Source: Seonamhaeicola aphaedonensis
GTDB taxonomy: Bacteria > Bacteroidota > Bacteroidia > Flavobacteriales > Flavobacteriaceae
DNA length: 64,000 bases
Assembly (NCBI RefSeq): GCF_003386195.1
Contig: NZ_QRDX01000006.1
Location: 186,001-250,000 of the forward strand
Direction: 5' to 3'
The notes under the pieces were generated by a model. It made no database searches and was not told the DNA's origin. It saw only the letters and a program-made list of their open reading frames with translations. The number at the start of each line of letters is the position of its first letter. The stretch's first letter is position 1. Of this stretch, positions 53,388-61,922 are shown piece by piece. The translations under genes and the position numbers were made by a program.

Positions 53388-54968
53388 ATGACGTTAATGC
53401 AATGGTTTATATTCATTTTAATTATTCAAGTTGTTCATGGTTTAGGTACTTGGAAACTTTACACTAAAGCAGGAAGACAAGCTTGGGAAGCTTTTGCTCC
53501 CATTTATAATGGTATTGTGTTGATGAAAATAATAAACCGTCCATGGTGGTGGATTATCTTATTATTTCTTCCCATTGTAAACCTAATCATGCTCATGATT
53601 GTTTGGGTAGAAACCGCCAGAAGCTTTGGCAAAAATAAAATAGCAGATACCTTTTTAGCCATTGTTTCTTTAGGGTTTTACAACTATTATTTAAACTATG
53701 TTGCTGATGTAAACTATGTTGAAAACCGTGATTTAAATCCTAAATCATCATCGGGTGAATGGACCAGCTCTATTTTATTTGCTATTGTTGCTGCTACCAT
53801 TGTGCACACCTATTTTATGCAACCGTTTACCATTCCGTCATCATCATTAGAAAAATCGTTGTTGGTGGGCGACTTTCTGTTTGTAAGTAAATTTCATTAT
53901 GGCGCCAGAGTACCTATGACAACCGTTGCAGCCCCCATGGTACATGATACCATACCTAAATTAGGCACAAAATCTTATTTGTTTGACGACCATAAAGGCA
54001 GTAATTCTTGGATAAACAAATTGCAACTACCCTATTTAAGAATTCCAGGGTTTGAAAAGATTGAACGTAACGATATTGTTGTTTTTAACCAACCTGCGGA
54101 TACTCTATTAGATATGAATAATTTCCATCCAGACAGAAATTATTACAAGCCTATTGATAAGAAAACAAACTTAGTAAAACGTTGTGTTGGTATTCCTGGT
54201 GATTCCTTGGAAGTTAGAGATGGTTTTGTGTACATCAATGGTGAGCAAAATGTATTACCAGACAGAGCACATCTTCAATTCAGTTATCTTGTGCAACCCA
54301 AAACGCATCAATTTAATCCTGAAATCATGAAGAAACGCTATGATATTACAGATGGTTTTGGTATTATTAATAGTAATAACACATATCTTTTTTCTGCAAT
54401 TTCTGACGAAGCCCTATCTAAATTTAAAAACCACCCTAACGTTGGCGGTATAACCCCAAATAAGCAACCCAAAGGCGAAAGAGATTCAGACATTTTTCCT
54501 CACGACCCAAATTATTCTTGGAATAGGGATTTCTTTGGTCCACTGTATATTCCTGAAAAAGGAAAAACTATAGACCTAAATTTAGATGTTTTACCGCTTT
54601 ACAAACGAGTGATTTCAGAATACGAACGTAACGAATTACAAGTAAAAGGAAATCAAATTTTAATTAATGGTGAAGTGGCTAACACTTACACTTTTAAACA
54701 AGATTATTATTGGATGATGGGAGATAACCGTCATAACTCCATTGATGCTCGTGCTTGGGGATTTGTGCCTTTTGACCATGTTGTTGGAAAACCCGTTTTC
54801 ATTTGGATGAGTTGGGATGGTATAAAAAATCCGCGTTGGGAGCGTTTCTTTACAACTGTTGGTGGAAAAGGTAAAGCTACTTCTTATTTTATTCCTTTTC
54901 TGGCTATTTTGATTGCCTCTATTGGATTTAATAAATGGAGAAAACGTAATAAAAAGTCTAAAAGTTAA
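53388..54968 (+). CDS. lepB: signal peptidase I
   Basis: Inner-membrane protease that removes signal peptides, 526 residues, longer than the ~325 of E. coli because of an N-terminal multi-spanning segment (~1-105, DUF5684-like) and insertions between the catalytic boxes, usual in Bacteroidota. The catalytic Ser153 lies in PFTIPSSSLEKSL (Leu replaces the common Met after Ser), the general-base Lys264 in NLVKRCVGIPGDSL, and box E is GDNRHNSIDARAWGFVP. A final transmembrane segment ends in RKRNKKSKS. A REP-like palindromic element follows the stop. Confidence 0.95.
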   Translation: MTLMQWFIFILIIQVVHGLGTWKLYTKAGRQAWEAFAPIYNGIVLMKIINRPWWWIILLFLPIVNLIMLMIVWVETARSFGKNKIADTFLAIVSLGFYNYYLNYVADVNYVENRDLNPKSSSGEWTSSILFAIVAATIVHTYFMQPFTIPSSSLEKSLLVGDFLFVSKFHYGARVPMTTVAAPMVHDTIPKLGTKSYLFDDHKGSNSWINKLQLPYLRIPGFEKIERNDIVVFNQPADTLLDMNNFHPDRNYYKPIDKKTNLVKRCVGIPGDSLEVRDGFVYINGEQNVLPDRAHLQFSYLVQPKTHQFNPEIMKKRYDITDGFGIINSNNTYLFSAISDEALSKFKNHPNVGGITPNKQPKGERDSDIFPHDPNYSWNRDFFGPLYIPEKGKTIDLNLDVLPLYKRVISEYERNELQVKGNQILINGEVANTYTFKQDYYWMMGDNRHNSIDARAWGFVPFDHVVGKPVFIWMSWDGIKNPRWERFFTTVGGKGKATSYFIPFLAILIASIGFNKWRKRNKKSKS

Positions 54969-54975
54969 TAATATC

Positions 54976-55055
54976 TGTCATTCCTGCGGATGCAGGAATC
55001 CACTTTAATAGATTTCTACTAAATTTATGAGATTCCCACCTTCGTGGGAATGACA
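54976..55055. repeat. REP-like palindromic element 1
   Basis: 80-bp unit with inverted termini TGTCATTCC and GGGAATGACA, containing two hairpins (ATTCCTGC/GCAGGAAT and TTCCCAC/GTGGGAA). It fills the gap between lepB and the WbqC-family gene. Confidence 0.75.
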
Positions 55056-55062
55056 AAACGTA

Positions 55063-55686
55063 ATGAACATCATCATCCACCCCACATATTTCTCAAGCAT
55101 TGCTCATTTTGTAGTAATGCTACAGGCAGATAACGTTGTATTTGAAGTGCATGATAATTTTTTGAAACAGACTTATAGAAACCGCACCTATATCTATGGA
55201 GCCAATGGTAGGCAAACCCTTAATATTCCTGTAGTTCATTCTCAAAAAAACAGGCAAAAGTATAAAGATGTAAAAATTTTTAATGAAGAACCGTGGCAAG
55301 CAAATCATTGGAAATCGTTGCTTTCAGCATACAGAACTTCTCCTTTTTTTGAATTTTACGAAGACGACATTCAGCCTTTATTCCATCAAAAAACCGATTA
55401 TATTTTAGATTTTAACCTAAAATGTTTTGAGGTTATTTGTGATTGTTTGCAATTAGATTTAAACGTATCAGAATCTCAATCTTTTGAAAAAATTGTTGAA
55501 GATAAAACAGATTACAGATATTTGGTAAACGCTAAAAAGGAACAATCGCAACCATTTGATTCTTACACTCAAGTTTTTAGCAACAAACATGGTTTTATCA
55601 GTAACTTAAGTATCTTGGATTTATTATTTAATGAAGGTCCTAATACCTTAAATTATTTGGAATCTCAAACCATAAACCCTTTGTAA
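55063..55686 (+). CDS. WbqC family protein
   Basis: 207 residues, cytoplasmic. WbqC features: HPTYFSSIAHFVVMLQADNV, the segment FLKQTYRNRTYIYGANG, LNIPVVH, and WQANHWKSLLSAYRTSPFFEFY. WbqC proteins occur in sugar and O-antigen gene clusters, but biochemical proof is scarce; in Flavobacteriaceae this gene sits beside lepB. The stop overlaps the next start. Confidence 0.85.
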   Translation: MNIIIHPTYFSSIAHFVVMLQADNVVFEVHDNFLKQTYRNRTYIYGANGRQTLNIPVVHSQKNRQKYKDVKIFNEEPWQANHWKSLLSAYRTSPFFEFYEDDIQPLFHQKTDYILDFNLKCFEVICDCLQLDLNVSESQSFEKIVEDKTDYRYLVNAKKEQSQPFDSYTQVFSNKHGFISNLSILDLLFNEGPNTLNYLESQTINPL

Positions 55687-55994
55687 TGCTACAGCCGATT
55701 GCTCATTACGGTTGTCATTTTTTAATGCCGCTAGTTGTGGCTCTAATTTGGTATAAACCCAAATGGATGATGGCTTACTTTATTATGATTTTGGGTATGT
55801 TAATAGATTTAGATCATTTAATTGCCACACCTGTTTTTGACCCTAATAGGTGTAGTATTAATTTTCATCCGTTGCACACCTACTATGCTATGGTGTTTTA
55901 CATTTTACTGTTAATCCCAAAGAAAACACGCTTGATTGGTTTAGGATTGGTAATTCACATAATTGCGGATGTGGTAGACTGTTCTTTTATGTAA
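55686..55994 (+). CDS. small DUF6122-like membrane protein
   Basis: 102 residues with three hydrophobic segments. Conserved His/Asp positions (AHYGCHFLMPL, LGMLIDLDHLIATP, FHPLHTYYAM, IHIIADVVDC) resemble membrane-bound metal-dependent hydrolases of the YdjM/LexA-binding type, here in a minimal form. Catalysis is possible but unproven. It overlaps the WbqC-family gene by one base, and its stop is one base from the stop of the convergent EEP-family gene. Confidence 0.7.
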   Translation: MLQPIAHYGCHFLMPLVVALIWYKPKWMMAYFIMILGMLIDLDHLIATPVFDPNRCSINFHPLHTYYAMVFYILLLIPKKTRLIGLGLVIHIIADVVDCSFM

Positions 55995-55995
55995 A

Positions 55996-57021
55996 CTATT
56001 CTTTCAAAGCCAGCGTTGTCATTATAGGAAAGTGATCTGAAAACTGTTCTGTGTACGACTTAAATCCGTTTATTTGGAATGCCTCATCTGCAAAAACAAA
56101 ATCAATTCTAACAGGGAAAAACTTAAAGTTGTAAGTACGTCCAAAACCACTTCCGGCTTCTTTAAAAGTATCTTGTAAATCACCTTTAATTTTCTTGTAA
56201 ACATAAGAGAACGCAGTATTATTAAAATCGCCACAGATAATCATTTTATATTTACACTGTTCTTTATGTATTAAAAACAATTCCGTTTGAAACTGTTGCA
56301 TTTTAAATGTTGAACCAATACGTTTTAATAACCTTTCAGAATCTTCATTTTTAAGACTTTCTACGTCTGCATTGATATGTAACGATTCTAAGTGAATATT
56401 ATAAACTCTCATGGTATCATTGCCTTTTACAACATCAGCAAAAATAGCATTGTTACCTGTGTTTGGAAATTCAATTGAACCTGAATTTATAATAGGGAAT
56501 TGCGAAAAAATAGCCTGACCGTATTTGGTTTTCTTTCCAGAAAGCTTTTCAAATTTGTATTTAAAAAAAGACAGGTTAATGTCTTTGTGAGGATGATACT
56601 CCTGAACACTCAAAATATCTGGTGCTTCGGTTTTTATTAAATCAACAATTTTAGTTTCAATAGCGTCTTCTTTTATCCATTCGTATAAATTAAACAACCT
56701 AACGTTATAATTCATAACCTTAAAGTTATCCTCATTTTCTATGTCTTTTGAAGATGAAAACTTGTATAACGACCCATAAGAAATATAACCAATTAATAAC
56801 ACCAAAAAAGACAATACAAACTGTCTTTTAACTCTTATTAACCAGTACAATGCCAGTAGAATATTAAGCATAATTAATAAAGAAACTCCCAAATTAAGTA
56901 CTGATAAAACGGCAAATGTTTTTGGTGGCAAATACGGAAGAACAAATGATAACAGAAGCGCCAGAGCAACAACAACATTGATGAAGTAAATAATTTTATT
57001 TAAAAAACTCAACTTTTTCAT
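55996..57021 (-). CDS. endonuclease/exonuclease/phosphatase family membrane protein
   Basis: 341 residues: three membrane segments (~10-90), then an EEP (DNase I-like) domain. Motifs: VMNYNVRLFN, LSVQEYHP (metal-binding Glu), GQAIFSQFPI, NIHLESLHI, ICGDFNNTAFS (Asp and Asn) and DFVFADEAF with SDHFPI (catalytic His). The substrate is unknown; relatives cleave phosphodiesters in nucleic acids or lipids. Confidence 0.85.
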   Translation of the reverse strand: MKKLSFLNKIIYFINVVVALALLLSFVLPYLPPKTFAVLSVLNLGVSLLIMLNILLALYWLIRVKRQFVLSFLVLLIGYISYGSLYKFSSSKDIENEDNFKVMNYNVRLFNLYEWIKEDAIETKIVDLIKTEAPDILSVQEYHPHKDINLSFFKYKFEKLSGKKTKYGQAIFSQFPIINSGSIEFPNTGNNAIFADVVKGNDTMRVYNIHLESLHINADVESLKNEDSERLLKRIGSTFKMQQFQTELFLIHKEQCKYKMIICGDFNNTAFSYVYKKIKGDLQDTFKEAGSGFGRTYNFKFFPVRIDFVFADEAFQINGFKSYTEQFSDHFPIMTTLALKE

Positions 57022-57085
57022 TCTTCAAGTACCACAATTAGAGTATTATGCTATAATGTTGTTTTTTATCATAAGATTGATTTCT

Positions 57086-57168
57086 TGTCATGCTGAATTC
57101 ATTTCAACATCTCAGAAAAATTGTATTAATATAGTGCAAATAGACCCTGAAATAAATTCAGGGTGACA
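57086..57168. repeat. REP-like palindromic element 2
   Basis: 83-bp unit with inverted termini TGTCA and TGACA and two hairpins: TGCTGAA/TTCAACA (one mismatch) and ACCCTGAA/TTCAGGGT (perfect). Architecture as in element 1, with different hairpin sequence. It lies between the EEP-family gene and a rhomboid gene. Confidence 0.7.
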
Positions 57169-57243
57169 GATGAGTTCATAACTTATGAGACATTCGTTTT
57201 TCTAATTATCATTTTATTGACTGTTCATAAGTGATAAAGGTTT

Positions 57244-58095
57244 CTATTTTCCAGCCCTAAACAGAAAATCTTTTTCTTCGTTAGTTAAACTATCATAGCC
57301 ACTTTTACTTATTTTATCTAAAATAACATCAATTTTTTTCTGGTTGTTGAACTCGTTAAATTCGGTTTTAGCATACCCACCTACTTTACTTTTCTTTTTA
57401 TGAACGGTTTTTAACTTACTCTTTTTTGAAGACTTAAACATACTTGTTAAAGTATCCATGAAACGTTCAAAGCCTTTACCAATATCTGTTCCTTTAGCCA
57501 ATTGTTTCGCATACAGATATCCTAAAAAAGCCCCACCTAAATGTGCTAGATGTCCGCCTTGGTTGACTAAACCAAATAAACCAATGATATCTAAAACCAC
57601 AATAGCGGCGCCAATGTACCAAAGCTTGAGGTTAAAAGCAATTAACCTAACTTCTTGATTGGGCATATAGGCACAAACAAAAATTAATAAGGCTCTCACC
57701 GCTGCCGAAGCTCCAACCAATTTAGCATTAGCTCCAAACAAACTAGGAAACAATTGATAGCCTAATATAAACAAGAGTCCGCCACAAATAGCCCCTAAAA
57801 AATAAATATTCAGTGCCATTTTAGGGCTAAATAGGTTTAAAATCATTCGACCGATAAAATACAACCAAAGCATATTAAAAAGAATATGCAGTACATCGCC
57901 ATGTAAAAAAGCATATGAAATAAGACTCCAAGGTTGTACAATAAAATCTAAAAAACCACTGGGTAACTTAAACCAATCTAGGGTTAGTCTGAATAATTTT
58001 TCAATAATAAAAACCACTGCATTAACCACAATGATTTTCTCTAATACATTAAGCCGTTTTAATTTGTCCTTTATATCTTGAGTAAGTGTTGTCAT
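57244..58095 (-). CDS. rhomboid family intramembrane serine protease (1)
   Basis: 283 residues, six membrane segments. Catalytic dyad candidates are Ser in VGASAAVRALL and His in GGHLAHLGGAF; the HGDVLHILFNMLWLY segment is the usual HxxxN-type oxyanion region. The cytoplasmic C-terminal tail (~205-283) is rich in Lys and contains a YDSLTNEEKDFLF motif near the end, typical of Bacteroidota rhomboids. One base separates it from the upstream rhomboid gene. Confidence 0.9.
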   Translation of the reverse strand: MTTLTQDIKDKLKRLNVLEKIIVVNAVVFIIEKLFRLTLDWFKLPSGFLDFIVQPWSLISYAFLHGDVLHILFNMLWLYFIGRMILNLFSPKMALNIYFLGAICGGLLFILGYQLFPSLFGANAKLVGASAAVRALLIFVCAYMPNQEVRLIAFNLKLWYIGAAIVVLDIIGLFGLVNQGGHLAHLGGAFLGYLYAKQLAKGTDIGKGFERFMDTLTSMFKSSKKSKLKTVHKKKSKVGGYAKTEFNEFNNQKKIDVILDKISKSGYDSLTNEEKDFLFRAGK

Positions 58096-58096
58096 T

Positions 58097-58855
58097 TTAA
58101 TACCAACGGTTTTGGTTAAACTGGTTTTTCTTCCAGTACCACATAATTAAAAAACCAGTAAGGGCACCTCCTACGTGAGCAAAATGAGCTACATTACCAT
58201 AACCAAAAATAGACTGACCACTAATACCAGAAATTAAATCTAATGCAATAAGTCCAGGGATAAAATATTTAGCCTTTATAGGTATTGGTAAGAATATGAG
58301 CATTAATTCCGCATTAGGATTCATCATGCCAAATGCTGCTAAAATCCCCATTAAACATCCTGAAGCTCCAACCATAGAGCTATTGAACACACCAACAAAA
58401 TCTCCTAATTGTTGATTAGTGAGTACTGATTTCCAACGTGTATCATACATATTGTAACCTGACTTTAATGTTTCAATAGTATCCATTTGGTTAAATCCTG
58501 CCTCTTCTAATATTGATAAACCTGAATAAAACTTAAAGTAGTAGTATAAAAGTTGTAATACCACAGCCCCTAAACCAGCAGAAAAGTATATAAACAAAAA
58601 TCTTTTAGAGCCTAACACTTGCTCTACAGGTGTCCCAAACATCCAAAGCCCGAACATATTAAAAAACAAATGAGACCAACCTCCATGCATAAACATATGG
58701 GTTAATATTTGCCATAATTGAAAACCTTCATTTTGTGGAAAACGTAACGCAAACCAATTGTAAAATAGTTCCCCGCCTCCAATCGCTAAAGTCCCTATAA
58801 ACATAATCACATTAATGATAAGTAAGTGCTTGACGGTTTCTGAAATTCGCATCAT
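58097..58855 (-). CDS. rhomboid family intramembrane serine protease (2)
   Basis: 252 residues, six membrane segments. Catalytic Ser in VGASGCLMGILAAFG, His in HFAHVGGALTGF, and HGGWSHLFFNMFGLWMFG as the HxxxN-type segment. It has an insertion between segments 2 and 3 (FNQMDTIETLKSGYNMYDTR). It precedes the other rhomboid gene and follows mutL by 3 bases. Confidence 0.92.
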   Translation of the reverse strand: MMRISETVKHLLIINVIMFIGTLAIGGGELFYNWFALRFPQNEGFQLWQILTHMFMHGGWSHLFFNMFGLWMFGTPVEQVLGSKRFLFIYFSAGLGAVVLQLLYYYFKFYSGLSILEEAGFNQMDTIETLKSGYNMYDTRWKSVLTNQQLGDFVGVFNSSMVGASGCLMGILAAFGMMNPNAELMLIFLPIPIKAKYFIPGLIALDLISGISGQSIFGYGNVAHFAHVGGALTGFLIMWYWKKNQFNQNRWY

Positions 58856-58858
58856 ATT

Positions 58859-60709
58859 CTAAATAAATTTTTTATCTAATTCATCAACACTCATAGTTAT
58901 AAATGTTATTTTATTAGTTGGTGATACATTAGGTTCTTTACAAGCAAATAACTTGTTTACCAAATGTTCTTGTTCATCTCTTTCTAAACTTTGGCCAGTT
59001 TTTATTGCTAAACTCTTTGCCATAGATTTTGCTAATAAATCGGTAGCACTAAAATGGGCATCGGGTACTTCATTTTCAACATCGCTTATTAGTTGTTCTA
59101 AAATAATAGAAACCTCACTTTCAGGCACACTAATGGGAACTCCTGTAATTTCTAACGATTCTTTTAAAACGTTAGAAAATACAAAACCGGTATGTTCTAG
59201 ATCATCTTTTAACTTATTTAAAATTTGAATTTCTTGAACCGAAAAATGCAACTGCAACGGAAACAACAACTGTTGACTTACACCTTCTTTAATGGTCATG
59301 TTTTTAAGAAAATCTTCATACAAAATACGCTGGTGCGCCCGGTGCTGATCAATAACCAACATACCCGACTTAATAGTACTTACTATGTACTTATTATGAA
59401 GCTGATAGGTGGTTTGAACCTGAGCTACCGGATTGTCACTATCAAAAATAGAAGCAGTAGATTCCTCACTTTCAAATTGTACTTCTCTAAAACTATTTGG
59501 ATCATTATTTTCATTCGATTCTAAACCAATATATAAACTTTCCCAATTGTTTACGGTTGGTTTAAAAGCTGTTGTTTGCCTTCCTGAAACTTTTATATCC
59601 TCCCTAAAAGGATTAAAACTTCTATCTATATCTATTGATGGCGTATTGGTTTCTTTTTTATTAAAATTATATGGCGTATCTAAACTAGCATCGCGTTCAA
59701 AATCTAAAACAGGGGCTATATTAAACTGCCCTAGACTGTGCTTTACAGCAGAACGTAACAAAGCATAAAGCGTATGTTCATCATCAAACTTAATCTCTGT
59801 TTTTGTTGGATGAATATTAATATCAATGGTTTGAGGGTCTACCTTTAAATTTAAAAAATAACTGGCATGTGTACCACTCCTTAATAAACCCTCAAATGCC
59901 GAAGCGATTGCATGGTTTAAATAGGCACTTTTTATAAATCTATTATTTACAAAAAAGTATTGCTCTCCCCTAGTTTTTTTTGCAAATTCAGGCTTACCTA
60001 CAAATCCCGAAATTTTAAGTACTTCGGTATCCTCTTCAACAGGAACTAATTTCTCGTTAGTCTTGTTTCCAAATATATTAACAATACGTTGCCTAAAATT
60101 ACTAATTGGTAAATTAAAGGTTTCACTACCATTATTATACATCACAAAATTTATATCACAATGTACTAAGGCGACTCTATGAAATTCATCAATAATATGA
60201 CGAAGTTCGACAGTATTCGATTTTAAAAAATTCCGTCGAGCTGGGATATTAAAAAAGAGATTTTTTACAGAAACTGATGTACCTTTTGGGGTTACCACAA
60301 CCTCCTGTGATGTGACTTCACTACCCTCAATAACAATAGTGGTTCCAACATCGTCTTGCTCTTGTTTTGTTTTTAATTCTACATGTGCAATGGCCGCAAT
60401 ACTTGCTAAAGCCTCTCCGCGAAATCCTTTGGTATTGAGTTGAAATAAATCATCGGCAGTTCTTATTTTGGAAGTCGCATGACGCTCAAAACTCAATCTA
60501 GCATCAGTGACACTCATGCCTTTGCCATCATCAATAACCTGAATAAGCGTTTTACCTGCGTCTTTTACAATAAGTTTTATGGTTTTTGCCCCTGCATCAA
60601 TAGCATTTTCCAACAACTCCTTAACCACCGAAGCAGGACGTTGTACAACTTCTCCGGCGGCAATTTGATTAGCTACGTGATCGGGTAAAAGTTGTATAAT
60701 GTCTGCCAT
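58859..60709 (-). CDS. mutL: DNA mismatch repair protein MutL
   Basis: 616 residues. GHKL ATPase domain: VVKELLENAIDAGA, DDGKGMS and TKGFRGEALASIAA. The C-terminal dimerisation domain has DQHRAHQRILYEDF at the place of the endonuclease motif DQHA(x)2E(x)4E; the Ala and first Glu are replaced by Arg and Gln. This suggests a weakened or absent nicking activity, though the rest of the motif is kept. It lies between the small membrane protein gene and the rhomboid genes. Confidence 0.95.
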   Translation of the reverse strand: MADIIQLLPDHVANQIAAGEVVQRPASVVKELLENAIDAGAKTIKLIVKDAGKTLIQVIDDGKGMSVTDARLSFERHATSKIRTADDLFQLNTKGFRGEALASIAAIAHVELKTKQEQDDVGTTIVIEGSEVTSQEVVVTPKGTSVSVKNLFFNIPARRNFLKSNTVELRHIIDEFHRVALVHCDINFVMYNNGSETFNLPISNFRQRIVNIFGNKTNEKLVPVEEDTEVLKISGFVGKPEFAKKTRGEQYFFVNNRFIKSAYLNHAIASAFEGLLRSGTHASYFLNLKVDPQTIDINIHPTKTEIKFDDEHTLYALLRSAVKHSLGQFNIAPVLDFERDASLDTPYNFNKKETNTPSIDIDRSFNPFREDIKVSGRQTTAFKPTVNNWESLYIGLESNENNDPNSFREVQFESEESTASIFDSDNPVAQVQTTYQLHNKYIVSTIKSGMLVIDQHRAHQRILYEDFLKNMTIKEGVSQQLLFPLQLHFSVQEIQILNKLKDDLEHTGFVFSNVLKESLEITGVPISVPESEVSIILEQLISDVENEVPDAHFSATDLLAKSMAKSLAIKTGQSLERDEQEHLVNKLFACKEPNVSPTNKITFITMSVDELDKKFI

Positions 60710-60712
60710 ATA

Positions 60713-60994
60713 TTATTTTGAAAAGAAAATAGATAAATCAAACCCAATAATGAACAAGAAAATTAAAACTAGAATACCAACTATAATAAGTACGCGCTTA
60801 TTTGCTTCACTATTTGGGTTATGCTTATAATCGTTTACTGCGTTATTAAATTTAGTTTTCAAACCAGAATTATTACCTATCGTAGTTCTATGTTCATCAA
60901 ACTTATGCTTAATTTCAAACGGATTACCTTCTCCCTTATAATATCGAGGAGTGTAATTAAACTTTTTGTTCTTACGCAATTTTAAAAGCCCCAT
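60713..60994 (-). CDS. small single-span membrane protein (paralog 1)
   Basis: 93 residues: a basic N-terminus (KLRKNKKFNYTPRYYKG), a soluble middle, and one C-terminal membrane segment (VLIIVGILVLIFLFIIGF). Homologs near lumazine synthase have been labelled 'riboflavin synthase subunit beta', but no lumazine or riboflavin synthase feature is present, so I do not use that name. It lies 3 bases before mutL and 19 bases after its paralog. Function unknown. Confidence 0.8.
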   Translation of the reverse strand: MGLLKLRKNKKFNYTPRYYKGEGNPFEIKHKFDEHRTTIGNNSGLKTKFNNAVNDYKHNPNSEANKRVLIIVGILVLIFLFIIGFDLSIFFSK

Positions 60995-61013
60995 AATGTC
61001 TTGATTTTTTGAG

Positions 61014-61262
61014 TTACATGTATCTTTTTTCTAATACATACATAAGAATCAATAATAGTACCAAAGCTAAAATTAAAATTCTTAAAGGCATAGCTCCTTT
61101 AACTTTTCTCTTAGCGTCTTTAGTGGCTCTCCATCTAGAAACAAATTCTTTTTCAGATTTGAAATCTATTTTATTCTCTTTAGAAAACCTGGGTTGATAG
61201 TTGAATCTTTTATTTTTTCTCTGTTTGAACAAATTTAACCATGTTAAACTCCAAAAATACAA
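61014..61262 (-). CDS. small single-span membrane protein (paralog 2)
   Basis: About 82 residues with the same layout as its downstream neighbour: basic segment KQRKNKRFNYQPRFSKE, then a C-terminal hydrophobic span (LRILILALVLLLILMYVL). The start is uncertain. There is no in-frame ATG; TTG at 61262 is the longest option, and a TTG at 61232 (just before FKQRK) would fit the paralog better. Function unknown. Confidence 0.7.
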   Translation of the reverse strand: MYFWSLTWLNLFKQRKNKRFNYQPRFSKENKIDFKSEKEFVSRWRATKDAKRKVKGAMPLRILILALVLLLILMYVLEKRYM

Positions 61263-61401
61263 ACTAAAGTTTGAAGTTAAAAGCAGAAAACATGAAGATA
61301 ACCGAAAGTTATGAAGACATGGAAAGGACTGGTGACCGATGACAGAAGACCAATGATTGACAACTGAATAATGTAAACTGAGTACTGCCTACTTAAAACA
61401 A
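61263..61401. other. intergenic stretch with degenerate short direct repeats
   Basis: 139 bases containing repeated units like GACCGATGACAGAAGACC and CCAATGATTGACAACTGA on the + strand. No gene, promoter box or terminator was recognised. Confidence 0.4.
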
Positions 61402-61887
61402 CTAGCTATTTTTACGAAGTTCGGCCATTTTAATGGCCGCTATGGCAGCTTCGGTTCCTTTATTACCGTGCTTGCCACCAGAACGTGCTTGGGCCTGTGC
61501 CAAAGTATTGTCAGTAAGAACACAAAAAATTACTGGAACGTCTCGCATGACATTAAGGTCTTTAATGCCTTGTGATACCGCTTCGCAAACAAAATCGAAA
61601 TGCTTAGTTTCACCCTGAATAACACTACCAATAGCAATGACTGCATTTACCATTTGTTCTTGCATTTTCTTACTGCCATAAATAAGCTCAAAGCTTCCAG
61701 GAACATTCCAACGAATAATATTATTGGGCAACACACCATTATCTATTAAAGCCTCATAAGCCCCTTGATAAAGTGACTCAGTGATAGAATCGTTCCATTC
61801 AGAAACAACAATCCCAAACCGAAATTTACTCGCGTTTGGGATTGTGGTTTTATCGTATTCTGATAAGTTCTTGTTTTCTGTTGCCAT
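61402..61887 (-). CDS. ribH: 6,7-dimethyl-8-ribityllumazine synthase
   Basis: Penultimate enzyme of riboflavin synthesis, 161 residues, forming icosahedral or pentameric assemblies in the family. Motifs: FGIVVSEWNDSITESL, WNVPGSFELIYG, AIGSVIQGETKHFDFVCEAV (the His is the general base), VIFCVLTDNTLAQAQ and AGGKHGNKG-like SGGKHGNKGTEAA. It follows the TPR gene by 35 bases. Confidence 0.96.
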   Translation of the reverse strand: MATENKNLSEYDKTTIPNASKFRFGIVVSEWNDSITESLYQGAYEALIDNGVLPNNIIRWNVPGSFELIYGSKKMQEQMVNAVIAIGSVIQGETKHFDFVCEAVSQGIKDLNVMRDVPVIFCVLTDNTLAQAQARSGGKHGNKGTEAAIAAIKMAELRKNS

Positions 61888-61922
61888 TTTACTCGATAAC
61901 CGAGATTAAATTATTCTGGGCT

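Noticed and set aside
60713-60994. Riboflavin synthase subunit beta
   Set aside because: The protein has a basic segment and a C-terminal membrane span and no lumazine or riboflavin synthase motif. The name would come from being near ribH.
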